From an uncultured Pseudomonadota bacterium (GTDB taxonomy: Bacteria; Myxococcota_A; UBA796; SXON01), in the NCBI GenBank assembly GCA_903891165.1, contig CAITDR010000155.1:1-59408 (forward strand): 59,408 nt of DNA, given 5' to 3'. The notes beneath the pieces are model-generated. The model was not told the origin of the DNA, made no database searches, and worked only from the letters and a program-made list of their open reading frames with translations. Positions 52,085 through 59,408 of this stretch are shown here, piece after piece. The first letter of the stretch is position 1, and each line of letters opens with the position of its first letter. The translations under genes and the position numbers were made by a program.

Positions 52085-52548
52085 GAAGCCGCCTCGGCTC
52101 CAGCAGAGGCTACCGTGCCACCCGCGGCCTCCACCTTCGCCCGCGCACCGGCGCTGCAAGCAGAGAGGTCCACATGGAGGGAGACCTTCAGCTCACCACG
52201 ACCAAGCAGCTTGACGCCATCCTTGCCAATGCGGGAGATGATGCCAGCAGCCTTCAGATACGCTGCATCCACCTTCGTCCCGGCAGGAATACCATCGAGC
52301 GCACTCACATTGAGCTCGGCGTAGTCCTTCGCGAAAATATTGGTGAAGCCAAACTTCGGAAGGCGCCTACGAAGGGGAATCTGTCCACCCTCAAAGCCCT
52401 TACCCTTGGACGCACCAGCACGAGCCTTCTGGCCCTTGGTTCCCTTACCGGCGGTCTTACCCAGACCCGACCCCTGACCTCTTCCGAGCCGCGTCCGCGG
52501 CCTGGTGGACCCTGGGACCGGCTTCAGATTGGAAAGTTCATTTGCCAT
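52081..52548 (-). CDS. rplO: 50S ribosomal protein L15
   Basis: 155 residues. RTRLGRGQGSGLGKTAGKGT, KGFEGGQIPLRRRLPKFGF and a C-terminal KLLGRGEL are the uL15 features. The N-terminal Gly/Lys/Arg extension threads through the large subunit. It couples to secY by a GTGA overlap. Confidence 0.97.
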   Translation of the reverse strand: MANELSNLKPVPGSTRPRTRLGRGQGSGLGKTAGKGTKGQKARAGASKGKGFEGGQIPLRRRLPKFGFTNIFAKDYAELNVSALDGIPAGTKVDAAYLKAAGIISRIGKDGVKLLGRGELKVSLHVDLSACSAGARAKVEAAGGTVASAGAEAAS

Positions 52549-52558
52549 GGAAGCGTCC

Positions 52559-52747
52559 TCAGCTCTGGATGTTCTCTTCCACCTGCACCAGGTGGAGTAC
52601 CGACTTGATCATTCCACGCACCGCTGGTGTATTTTCCAGCTCGCGGGAACTTCCGATTTTGCGCAACCCCAACCCACGGACCGTAGCCCGAACGCGTTCG
52701 GCGCAACCAATAGTGCTCCGGAGGAGCGTAACTTTGAGATTTGCCAT
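52559..52747 (-). CDS. rpmD: 50S ribosomal protein L30
   Basis: 62 residues from the ATG at 52747; an open frame continues to 52867 but overlaps rps[21 protein letters not shown] and [20 protein letters not shown] match uL30, including the conserved helix that follows the first strand. It lies in the standard place between rpsE and rplO. Confidence 0.93.
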   Translation of the reverse strand: MANLKVTLLRSTIGCAERVRATVRGLGLRKIGSSRELENTPAVRGMIKSVLHLVQVEENIQS

Positions 52748-52757
52748 CTCCCCTCCC

Positions 52758-53303
52758 CTATGCCGGCCGAAGCTGAGAGTGCTTATACCCGGCCACCACG
52801 TGATCCACAGAAAGCCCGCGACGAGCAGCAACCTGCTCTGGAGATTCCATCTGGTTAAGGGCTGCAAAAGTGGCCCTCATCACGTTGTGGGGATTTGAAC
52901 TTCCCAGGCTCTTCGTAAGAATGTTGTGGTAGCCTGCCGCATCCATGATGGCGCGAACCACCGGACCGGCAATAACCCCAGTACCAGAGCTGGCGGGCCG
53001 AATCACTACGCGCCCCGCACCGTACTCACCCACGACCTCGTGAGGCACGGTGGAGTTTACGATCGGCACGCTAATCATCTCTTTGCGAGCGCGCTCGGTA
53101 GCCTTGCGGACTGCCTCCGGCACTTCGTTAGCTTTGCCGTGGCCGACTCCAACGCGACCCTGGCCATCGCCAACCACAACGAGCGCGCTGAAACCAAACC
53201 GACGACCACCCTTCACGACCTTCGCTACGCGATTTACGTGGATGGTCTTCTCAATGAGGGTGACCTCCTCAGAGGCCCTCTTGGGACGAACGTTTTTGTT
53301 CAC
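52758..53303 (-). CDS. rpsE: 30S ribosomal protein S5
   Basis: 181 residues. [40 protein letters not shown] and [20 protein letters not shown] are the uS5 double-stranded-RNA-binding fold and loop that affect decoding fidelity. Confidence 0.98.
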   Translation of the reverse strand: MNKNVRPKRASEEVTLIEKTIHVNRVAKVVKGGRRFGFSALVVVGDGQGRVGVGHGKANEVPEAVRKATERARKEMISVPIVNSTVPHEVVGEYGAGRVVIRPASSGTGVIAGPVVRAIMDAAGYHNILTKSLGSSNPHNVMRATFAALNQMESPEQVAARRGLSVDHVVAGYKHSQLRPA

Positions 53304-53320
53304 GATACCCTCACCGACAG

Positions 53321-53689
53321 TTAGAACTCAAGGCCAGCTTCACGAGCAGCGTCAGCAAGTGCCTTCACACGCCCATGGTACAAGAAGCCATTACGATCGA
53401 AAACTACCTTCGATACGGACGCAGCCAGAGCTTTCCCTGCTGCCAAGCGACCAACTTCCTGCGCCGCAGAAATATTGCCGCGATGTCCCTCAAAGGATTC
53501 CATCTCCGACGACAACGTCGAAGCCGACACCAGTGTGTGCCCCGCATCGTCATCGATGATCTGCACGTACATATGCCCCGCAGCGCGGTATACCGTCATA
53601 CGAGGACGCTCAGCGGTTCCGTGGACCTTCTTCCGAATGCGCTGCTTACGCCGAGAGCGACCAACCTGACTATTCTTCACACTCATCAC
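53321..53689 (-). CDS. rplR: 50S ribosomal protein L18
   Basis: 122 residues. [40 protein letters not shown] and [20 protein letters not shown] are uL18 motifs. It binds 5S rRNA together with L5 and L25. Confidence 0.97.
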   Translation of the reverse strand: MMSVKNSQVGRSRRKQRIRKKVHGTAERPRMTVYRAAGHMYVQIIDDDAGHTLVSASTLSSEMESFEGHRGNISAAQEVGRLAAGKALAASVSKVVFDRNGFLYHGRVKALADAAREAGLEF

Positions 53690-53693
53690 AACC

Positions 53694-54236
53694 TCACTTC
53701 TTGGCGGTCTTGCCCTGCTTCAGGCGGACTTTCTCTCCCTCAAAGCGGACACCCTTGCCCTTGTAGCTATCCGGAGGCCGGAGCATCTTCAAGCGCGCAG
53801 CCGTCTGCCCCACCGCCTCACGGTCGCAGCCCCGAACAACCAACTTCACACCCTTATCCGCAACCTCAATGGTCACGCCGTCGGGGAACGGGAAGTCGAT
53901 CTGGTGGCTGTAGCCCAGAGACAGGATCAGGGTCTTGCCCTTCACCTCACTCTTGAACCCGACCCCTTGGATATCGAGCCGCCGCTCAAAGCCTTTGGTC
54001 ACTCCCACCATCATGTTGTTCACAAGGGCGCGGACCAACCCGTGGTTCGACCTCGCTTGGCGGTCTTCACCAACACGCACCACGACAAGCTCGGCACCGC
54101 TACGGTCAATACGAACACCCGAGGCGATGCTGCGAGACAGCTCACCTTTGGGTCCCTTGAGACGAACGGATCCATCTGCGATGGTAACGTCTACAGACGG
54201 TGGAACGACCACCGGCAGCTTCCCAATTCGAGACAT
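53694..54236 (-). CDS. rplF: 50S ribosomal protein L6
   Basis: 180 residues from the ATG at 54236; the longer frame overlaps rps[21 protein letters not shown] begins uL6, [19 protein letters not shown] and [20 protein letters not shown] follow. It lies near the factor-binding site. Confidence 0.97.
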   Translation of the reverse strand: MSRIGKLPVVVPPSVDVTIADGSVRLKGPKGELSRSIASGVRIDRSGAELVVVRVGEDRQARSNHGLVRALVNNMMVGVTKGFERRLDIQGVGFKSEVKGKTLILSLGYSHQIDFPFPDGVTIEVADKGVKLVVRGCDREAVGQTAARLKMLRPPDSYKGKGVRFEGEKVRLKQGKTAKK

Positions 54237-54249
54237 CGGTAAACTCCCT

Positions 54250-54636
54250 TTACCAGACGTAACAGAGCACTTCACCACCGACACCCGCCTGACGGGCGGC
54301 ACGGTCGGTGAGTACTCCGCGAGGGGTAGTGAGGATCGCGACTCCGAGTCCATCCCGGACATACGGAATCTCGTCCTTACCAACATAGGTGCGACGCCCA
54401 GGAGTGCTAACGCGCTTCAGGCCCTGGATCACCGCACGGCGTCCCTGGTCGAACCGCAACTGCACACGAAGCGTGCGTCCGTCATCCTGAACGCCACCGA
54501 TGAAGCCTTCTTGCTCCAGAATCCGAAGAATCTGAACTTTGAGGCCCGAACGGGGCATCGCGACTGTTTCATGACCAACAAGCCCAGCATTTCTAATGCG
54601 GGTGAGCATGTCGGCTACAGGATCCGTCATTGCCAT
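54250..54636 (-). CDS. rpsH: 30S ribosomal protein S8
   Basis: 128 residues; a second ATG two codons in is the classical start ([15 protein letters not shown]). [20 protein letters not shown] and [20 protein letters not shown] are uS8 signatures. In E. coli S8 represses the spc operon; no equivalent leader was identified here. Confidence 0.97.
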   Translation of the reverse strand: MAMTDPVADMLTRIRNAGLVGHETVAMPRSGLKVQILRILEQEGFIGGVQDDGRTLRVQLRFDQGRRAVIQGLKRVSTPGRRTYVGKDEIPYVRDGLGVAILTTPRGVLTDRAARQAGVGGEVLCYVW

Positions 54637-54648
54637 AGGAACCTCCGC

Positions 54649-54834
54649 CTACCAGCTCGCCTTCATTACACCCGGAATCTCGCCCTTCAGGGAGAGGCCA
54701 CGGAAGCAAATACGGCACATGTTAAAATCACGCAGAAAGGCACGAGGCCGACCGCACAGAGGACACCGATTGCGGCGTCGCACGCTGAACTTCGGCGTGC
54801 GCTTGGCCTTTGCCATAGACGATTTCTTCGCCAT
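54649..54834 (-). CDS. rpsN: 30S ribosomal protein S14, zinc-binding type
   Basis: 61 residues. [20 protein letters not shown] and [13 protein letters not shown] give the four zinc cysteines of the short type-Z uS14, which lies in the subunit head. The short zinc form, rather than the longer 100-residue zinc-free form, is the one used in this operon. Confidence 0.96.
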   Translation of the reverse strand: MAKKSSMAKAKRTPKFSVRRRNRCPLCGRPRAFLRDFNMCRICFRGLSLKGEIPGVMKASW

Positions 54835-54846
54835 CGCAGCTATCTC

Positions 54847-55389
54847 CTACTGCCGGAAAGGCATGCCGAGGTGCTTGAGAAGCGCCTTGGCTTCCCGATC
54901 ACTCGGCGCCGTGGTCACGAAGGCGATGTTCATCCCAGTCACCTTCTGTACCTTATCATAGTTGATCTCAGGGAAAATGATTTGCTCATTAAGCCCGAGA
55001 GAGTAATTGCCACGCCCATCAAAGGCTTTCGGGCTCACACCGCGAAAGTCACGCGTCCGAGGAAGCGCAACATTTACGAGACGATCCAGGAACTCCCACA
55101 TCCGATCACCCCGGAGGGTAACCCGAGCACCAATGGGCATCCCTTCGCGCAACTTGAAGTTGGCGATACTCATACGGGCACGGCGCATCTGAGGCTTTTG
55201 ACCCGTGATGGCTGCCAACTCTTCGGCCGCATTCTCCAGCAGCCGAACGTTCTGCGTGGCCTCCTTAATCGAGGTATTCACCACGATTTTCGTGAGACGC
55301 GGAACCTGCATTACATTTCCGTAGCTGAACTCGGCCTTCAAGGCCGGCACCACGGTGGAGCGATATTGCTCCAAAAGCCTAGGCGTCAT
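54847..55389 (-). CDS. rplE: 50S ribosomal protein L5
   Basis: 180 residues. [39 protein letters not shown] and [20 protein letters not shown] are uL5 motifs. It binds 5S rRNA and forms a bridge to the small subunit. Confidence 0.98.
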   Translation of the reverse strand: MTPRLLEQYRSTVVPALKAEFSYGNVMQVPRLTKIVVNTSIKEATQNVRLLENAAEELAAITGQKPQMRRARMSIANFKLREGMPIGARVTLRGDRMWEFLDRLVNVALPRTRDFRGVSPKAFDGRGNYSLGLNEQIIFPEINYDKVQKVTGMNIAFVTTAPSDREAKALLKHLGMPFRQ

Positions 55390-55408
55390 ACCACCCTCTC
55401 CAGTCTAA

Positions 55409-55726
55409 TCAGATCTTCTCGCCGGACTTGCGATCCACACGAACAAGCCCGTCATCGGTGTGCCGCATCGAAACCTTCCGGGGTTTCTTTGCAACATCAT
55501 CCCACAACGCGACGTTAGAAACGTGCACCGAAGACTCACGCTCCACAATCCGACCGGGCTGATCGCCCTGGCCCTTCATGTGCCGCTTGATCATCGCCAC
55601 ACCTTCCACCACCACGCGATTTTCGGTAGGACGCACTTCCAGGACTTTCCCGTGGCGTCCCTTGTTCTTCCCGCTGATGACCACCACCTGGTCGTCCTTG
55701 CGGATCTTCAGCTTCACCTTCGACAT
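55409..55726 (-). CDS. rplX: 50S ribosomal protein L24
   Basis: 105 residues. [20 protein letters not shown] is the KOW motif and [20 protein letters not shown] the conserved following strand. An early assembly protein at the exit-tunnel side of the large subunit. Confidence 0.97.
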   Translation of the reverse strand: MSKVKLKIRKDDQVVVISGKNKGRHGKVLEVRPTENRVVVEGVAMIKRHMKGQGDQPGRIVERESSVHVSNVALWDDVAKKPRKVSMRHTDDGLVRVDRKSGEKI

Positions 55727-55733
55727 TTTTGCC

Positions 55734-56102
55734 TCACAGCACTTCTGGCGCGAGCGCCACGATTTTCATGTACTGCCTCGCCCGAAGCTCCCGAGCCACC
55801 GGTCCGAAGATACGGGTACCCATGGGCTCGCCCTTCTCATCGAGGAGCACCGCCGCGTTGGCATCGAAGCGGATGTAGGTGCCATCAACGCGACGAACTT
55901 CTTTCGCCGTGCGTACAACAACAGCCTTTGCAACCTCTCCCTTCTTGACCTTACCATTGGGAGATGCCTCCTTGACACTCACAACAATAACGTCGCCGAG
56001 GGAGGCATACTTGCGCTTCGAACCGCCCAGCACCTTGATGCACTGGACCCGACGCGCTCCTGAATTGTCTGCCACGTCGAGCGTGGTCTGCATCTGAATC
56101 AT
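55734..56102 (-). CDS. rplN: 50S ribosomal protein L14
   Basis: 122 residues. [40 protein letters not shown] and [20 protein letters not shown] are uL14 signatures. It forms intersubunit contacts and bridges to 16S rRNA. Seven bases separate it from rplX. Confidence 0.98.
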   Translation of the reverse strand: MIQMQTTLDVADNSGARRVQCIKVLGGSKRKYASLGDVIVVSVKEASPNGKVKKGEVAKAVVVRTAKEVRRVDGTYIRFDANAAVLLDEKGEPMGTRIFGPVARELRARQYMKIVALAPEVL

Positions 56103-56117
56103 AACCGCCTCCGCTCG

Positions 56118-56381
56118 TCAGATAGCCACAACACGATCAACCACCACCCAGCGCTTGGTGCGCGAAAGGGGTCGGGACTCTTCGATCACCACGACATCGT
56201 TCACGGAACACGCATTCGCCTCATCGTGCGCTGCGAACTTCCGAATCCGAGTGATGTACTTCCGGTACCGGGGGTGCTTGTACTTACGCTCTACAGCCAC
56301 CACTACCGTCTTGTCCATCTTGTCGGAGACGACACGACCGCGCAGCCGGCGCTTCCCGCCCTGTCCAGTCTCTTCGGACAT
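56118..56381 (-). CDS. rpsQ: 30S ribosomal protein S17
   Basis: 87 residues. [40 protein letters not shown] and [20 protein letters not shown] are the uS17 OB-fold. GGAGG lies upstream of the ATG. The 89 bases between rpmC and this gene are unusually long for this operon. Confidence 0.97.
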   Translation of the reverse strand: MSEETGQGGKRRLRGRVVSDKMDKTVVVAVERKYKHPRYRKYITRIRKFAAHDEANACSVNDVVVIEESRPLSRTKRWVVVDRVVAI

Positions 56382-56470
56382 CAGATTGCCTCCATGTTCT
56401 TCAAAATCAGTAGAGCGAGGTCTCCGCAGGGCGGACGCAACACTCCGAAAAGCCTTTTGGCGCCGCAGCC

Positions 56471-56794
56471 TTAACTAGCCTGCTCGCTTCCGTCAAGAAG
56501 GGACTTCAAGAAGTCGGTTCCTTCACCGCCAGAAGCAGCGGGGGATGGCCGAACATAGCTCGCCCGGTACTTCTCCTTGAGAGCGCCCAAGGAAAGGCCC
56601 GCTTCGCGCTCCCGAGTGGTAAGCACCGTCTGGGCACGAGCCACAGAGCGTCGCACAACCCGAAGAGAGGCGGTGTTGACCAGCTTGCCGAGACGATGAC
56701 GTAGGAGTGCCCCGGTCAGTTCGTCCTGCCAGGCCATCTCCTGGTGCACGAGGCTCTCATCAGAAAGAGCATTGATATCGGAGAATTCCATCAA
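56471..56794 (-). CDS. rpmC: 50S ribosomal protein L29, extended
   Basis: 107 residues, against 60-70 in most bacteria. [20 protein letters not shown] and [20 protein letters not shown] give the two-helix uL29 core. After about residue 70 come a basic/helical and a Ser/Gly-rich tail ([30 protein letters not shown]). The start overlaps the rplP stop (ATGA). L29 sits at the tunnel exit near nascent-chain factors, so the extension would lie there. Confidence 0.9.
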   Translation of the reverse strand: MMEFSDINALSDESLVHQEMAWQDELTGALLRHRLGKLVNTASLRVVRRSVARAQTVLTTREREAGLSLGALKEKYRASYVRPSPAASGGEGTDFLKSLLDGSEQAS

Positions 56795-57210
56795 ACACCT
56801 CCATCACGACGCACAAACCGGGTCTCGAGCGGCAGCTTGTGGCTGGCCAGCCGAAGCGCCTCCCGCGCTACCTCTTCAGGTACACCCTCGATTTCATAGA
56901 GAATCCGACCCGGCTCGACCACGGCAACCCAGTACTCAGGGTTGCCTTTGCCCGTTCCCATTCGGGTCTCGGCCGCCTTCTTGGTCACCGGCTTCTGAGG
57001 ATAGACCCGGATCCAGATCTTCCCACCACGCTTCACATGACGCGTGAGCGCAATACGCCCCGCTTCCAGTTGACGAGAGGTGATCCATCCTGGAGCGAGG
57101 GCCTGCAACCCAAAGTCTCCGTAGCTTACATCAGATCCACGGTAGGCCAGGCCGTTCCGACGACCTTTCTGCACTTTCCGGAATTTTACACGCTTGGGGC
57201 TCAGCATCAC
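56791..57210 (-). CDS. rplP: 50S ribosomal protein L16
   Basis: 139 residues; ATG at 57210 or 57207. [40 protein letters not shown] and [20 protein letters not shown] are uL16 hallmarks, including the conserved basic arm reaching the peptidyl-transferase region. Confidence 0.98.
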   Translation of the reverse strand: MMLSPKRVKFRKVQKGRRNGLAYRGSDVSYGDFGLQALAPGWITSRQLEAGRIALTRHVKRGGKIWIRVYPQKPVTKKAAETRMGTGKGNPEYWVAVVEPGRILYEIEGVPEEVAREALRLASHKLPLETRFVRRDGGV

Positions 57211-57215
57211 TCACC

Positions 57216-57863
57216 TCAGAGCGAACGGTCCTCGTCGCCAGGAAGGATCTCACCTTTGAAGATCCATACCTTGACGCCGATGACACCGTAGGTCGTTTTT
57301 GCTTCGGCAAAACCATAGTCAACGTCGGCCCGAAGGGTATGAAGAGGCACGCGCCCCTCGCGATACCACTCGGTCCGGCTCATTTCGGCGCCACCGAGAC
57401 GCCCGGCACACATCACTTTGATCCCCTTGGCACCGGCCTTGCGGGACTGGGTCACGGCTTTCTTCATCGCGCGCCGGAACGAAACCCGCTTCTCAAGCTG
57501 GGTAGCGATATTCTCAGCAACGAGCTGCGCATCGGTATCCACCTTGCGCACTTCCATGACGTTCAGGAAGACTTCGGTCTTGACCATCTTCTGCAGCTCA
57601 AGGCGCAGTTGGTCCAGACGAACCGCCTTCTTGTCGATAATCACTCCCGGCTTCGCCGCGTGAATATAGACCTTGGCCTTGTTGGCGGCCCGCTCGATTC
57701 GGATCCGGCTGACGCCGGCAAGCGCCAGCTTCCCCTTCAAGAAGCGACGAATCTTAATATCTTCATGCAGGAACCGCTGATAGTCGCGTTCGGCATACCA
57801 GCGAGAATCCCATGGGCGGGTGATACCTACCCGAAACCCGATAGGGTTGACTTTCTGACCCAT
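57216..57863 (-). CDS. rpsC: 30S ribosomal protein S3
   Basis: 215 residues. [20 protein letters not shown], the KH-domain region [20 protein letters not shown] and the C-terminal [20 protein letters not shown] are uS3 motifs. It forms the mRNA entry channel. It is ten bases after rplV. Confidence 0.98.
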   Translation of the reverse strand: MGQKVNPIGFRVGITRPWDSRWYAERDYQRFLHEDIKIRRFLKGKLALAGVSRIRIERAANKAKVYIHAAKPGVIIDKKAVRLDQLRLELQKMVKTEVFLNVMEVRKVDTDAQLVAENIATQLEKRVSFRRAMKKAVTQSRKAGAKGIKVMCAGRLGGAEMSRTEWYREGRVPLHTLRADVDYGFAEAKTTYGVIGVKVWIFKGEILPGDEDRSL

Positions 57864-57872
57864 CTTTTCCTC

Positions 57873-58208
57873 CTACCGAGTTCCCACGGTAACCGTAATG
57901 TGTGCAGTCTTCTTGACCACCGGGGTGGCCCTTCCCTGCGCGCGTGGACGAAAGCGCCGCATCCCCGGACCTTGATCCACCAGGATGGTCTGAACGCGGA
58001 GGGAGTCCACATCCAGGCCCTCGGTCTGCTGCTCTGCATTCGCCACGGCCGACTCAATCAGCTTGCGAATCAGAGGGGCGGACTTCTTGGGAAGGAAGGC
58101 AAGAATACGCACGGCCTCCCCAACGGCCTGTCCGCGAACCATGTCGGCGACCAAGCGAGCTTTCTGTGCGGAAATCCGCGCAAAACGAAGAGTAGCTGTT
58201 CCTTTCAT
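57873..58208 (-). CDS. rplV: 50S ribosomal protein L22
   Basis: 111 residues. RFARISAQKARLVADMVRGQ, LIRKLIESAVANAEQQTEGL and PRAQGRATPVVKKTAHITVT are uL22. The extended hairpin reaches into the exit tunnel and is the site of macrolide resistance mutations. Confidence 0.98.
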   Translation of the reverse strand: MKGTATLRFARISAQKARLVADMVRGQAVGEAVRILAFLPKKSAPLIRKLIESAVANAEQQTEGLDVDSLRVQTILVDQGPGMRRFRPRAQGRATPVVKKTAHITVTVGTR

Positions 58209-58232
58209 GGATACTCCAAGCCGTGAACCGGC

Positions 58233-58508
58233 TCACTTCACCTTGGTCTTGCGGTCCGCCGCATGGCCAAAGAAGGTACGGGTGAGCGCAAACTCACCGA
58301 ACTTGTGCCCGACCATCTGCTCGGTCACATAGACGGGGTGAAACTTACGCCCATTGTGCACCGCGAAGGTGAGCCCGATAAAATCCGGGATGATGGTAGA
58401 ACGCCGACTCCAGATCTTGATGAGCCGATTGGCGCTCCCCTTGGCGGCTGCCGCCTTGGAGATGAGGTACTGGTCCACAAAGGGACCCTTTTTGACCGAA
58501 CGGGCCAT
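58233..58508 (-). CDS. rpsS: 30S ribosomal protein S19
   Basis: 91 residues. [40 protein letters not shown] and [20 protein letters not shown] are the invariant uS19 segments. It lies in the head of the small subunit near S13. Confidence 0.98.
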   Translation of the reverse strand: MARSVKKGPFVDQYLISKAAAAKGSANRLIKIWSRRSTIIPDFIGLTFAVHNGRKFHPVYVTEQMVGHKFGEFALTRTFFGHAADRKTKVK

Positions 58509-58517
58509 AGAAACTCC

Positions 58518-59345
58518 CTACTTTTCGCGACGCTTGACGATAAACCGGTTGGACGGCTTCTTGCGAGAACGGGTCTTGTAGCCCTTGGTGGGTTTACCCC
58601 ACGGAGACACAGGATGACGCCCGCCCTTGGTACGCCCTTCACCACCACCGTGGGGATGGTCGATCGGGTTCATCGCAGTGCCGCGGACCTGAGGGCGCCA
58701 GCCCATCCAGCGCGCGCGACCAGCCTTTCCAAGAATCTCGTTTTCGTGATCCAGGTTGCCCACCTGTCCGATGGTGGCCCGGCATTGACCCAGGACCTGA
58801 CGCAGCTCGCCACTGGGGAGGCGGAGGAGGACATACTTGCCTTCCTTGGCCATCACCTGCGCGAAGGCACCGGCCGCCCGGCACATCTGCGCACCAGCTC
58901 CAACCTTCAGTTCCACATTGTGGACCTGAACACCCAGAGGAATACTCTCCAGGCGGAGATTGTTCCCGGGGCGGATGTCGGCGGTGTCGCTCGCCACGAC
59001 CACGTCACCGACGGACAGGCCGTCTGGAGCGAGAATGTAGCGCTTCTCACCATCCGCGTACGAGAGGAGCGCAATCCGGCAGGTGCGGTTGGGATCGTAC
59101 TCGACCGTCGCAACCTTTGCGGACACGTTCAACTTCTCGCGGCGAAAATCCACCATACGGTAGCGCCGCTTATGGCCGCCGCCCATGTGGCGGCTGGTGC
59201 GATGGCCGAGGTTGTTACGCCCGCCAGTCCCCTTGAGGGGACCGGTGAGCGCCCTCAATGGCCGGTCAGTAGTGACTTCGGCAAAGTCGGGCGCGATCTG
59301 GAACCGCCGGCCAGGGGTGACCGCGGAAAAACGTTTGGTACCCAT
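58518..59345 (-). CDS. rplB: 50S ribosomal protein L2
   Basis: 275 residues. [40 protein letters not shown] and the late [20 protein letters not shown] with the conserved histidine near the peptidyl-transferase centre are uL2. It follows rplW by three bases. Confidence 0.98.
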   Translation of the reverse strand: MGTKRFSAVTPGRRFQIAPDFAEVTTDRPLRALTGPLKGTGGRNNLGHRTSRHMGGGHKRRYRMVDFRREKLNVSAKVATVEYDPNRTCRIALLSYADGEKRYILAPDGLSVGDVVVASDTADIRPGNNLRLESIPLGVQVHNVELKVGAGAQMCRAAGAFAQVMAKEGKYVLLRLPSGELRQVLGQCRATIGQVGNLDHENEILGKAGRARWMGWRPQVRGTAMNPIDHPHGGGEGRTKGGRHPVSPWGKPTKGYKTRSRKKPSNRFIVKRREK

Positions 59346-59348
59346 AGC

Positions 59349-59408
59349 TCAGTTCTCCAAGAAGCTGAGGGTGTTACCCTCGGCAAGCCGCACATAGGCC
59401 TTCTTCCA
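59349..59408 (-). CDS. rplW: 50S ribosomal protein L23, C-terminal end (cut by window edge)
   Basis: The last 19 codons before a TGA read WKKAYVRLAEGNTLSFLEN, the C-terminal strand of uL23. The position directly upstream of rplB supports it. The rest lies outside the window. Confidence 0.85.
   Translation of the reverse strand, partial: WKKAYVRLAEGNTLSFLEN

Noticed and set aside
1-59408. CRISPR arrays, IS elements, integrases, tRNA or rRNA genes
   Set aside because: No direct repeats with spacers, transposase or integrase motifs, or cloverleaf/rRNA sequences were recognised by eye.

Overview
The window looks like chromosomal DNA of a GC-rich, Gram-negative, delta-proteobacterium-like organism (Myxococcota or a neighbouring lineage; this is inference). 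The reasons are: a mitochondrial-type/spd-type elongation factor G; many lipoproteins with MopE-like acidic repeats, thrombospondin type 3 repeats, FG-GAP and lamin-tail domains; a DUF4398 lipoprotein beside an OmpA-type protein; outer-membrane and peptidoglycan genes; and PlsB. No phage, insertion sequence, CRISPR array, rRNA or tRNA was recognised. Genes are tightly packed, many start and stop codons overlap (ATGA/GTGA), and no stretch above 300 bases lacks a gene.

Layout. 1-1345 (minus): two radical SAM genes. 1424-2299: a small lipoprotein and a tryptophan/glycine-repeat secreted protein. 2386-5594 (plus): an ECF-type transport module, with a lipoprotein fused to a putative membrane S component followed by a double ATPase; the candidate T component lies far away at 20032. 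5708-7633: a fatty-acid-hydroxylase-like enzyme, an SGNH hydrolase and a small SinR/Cas2-like protein. 7773-11128: spd/mitochondrial-type fusA followed by an unusual fusion of a RecA/KaiC-like ATPase with a SLOG-like nucleotide-binding domain. 11154-13718 (minus): an envelope operon (DUF4398 lipoprotein, OmpA/TSP3 lipoprotein, large lipoprotein). 13887-17152: HAD phosphatase, TPR protein, FG-GAP/MopE lipoprotein. 17223-20838: a frameshifted multi-pass membrane protein, a divergent SGNH hydrolase and EcfT. 20903-26329: pyroglutamyl peptidase and two paralogous large secreted proteins. 26387-33458 (minus): lamin-tail lipoprotein, predicted beta-barrel, exported DUF2252 lipoprotein and two B12-type radical SAM proteins. 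33546-37688: a NadR-like kinase diverging from an FHA protein plus PP2C phosphatase pair. 37717-39884 (minus): a coiled-coil ferredoxin, a thioredoxin-like ferredoxin and a hydrolase. 39951-45595 (plus): a GT51 transglycosylase, pyrD, a mini lipoprotein, plsB and a membrane protein. 45588-46730 (minus): a secreted/membrane protein.

From 46793 to the right end, on the minus strand, lies one long S10-spc-alpha ribosomal operon: rplW (partial), rplB, rpsS, rplV, rpsC, rplP, rpmC, rpsQ, rplN, rplX, rplE, rpsN, rpsH, rplF, rplR, rpsE, rpmD, rplO, secY, adk, map, rpmJ, rpsM, rpsK, rpoA, rplQ, then a strong terminator. infA and rpsD are absent from their usual places; a structured element fills the rpsK-rpoA gap.

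Three cross-cutting signals stand out. Many exported proteins have extremely short, nearly uncharged signal sequences (for example seven residues to the lipobox cysteine at 30345). All three convergent gene pairs that have an intergenic gap carry the same GTGACTC/GAGTCAC palindrome. Several proteins have unusual domain fusions (ATPase-SLOG, lipoprotein-S component, coiled coil-ferredoxin, beta-rich domain-GT51).
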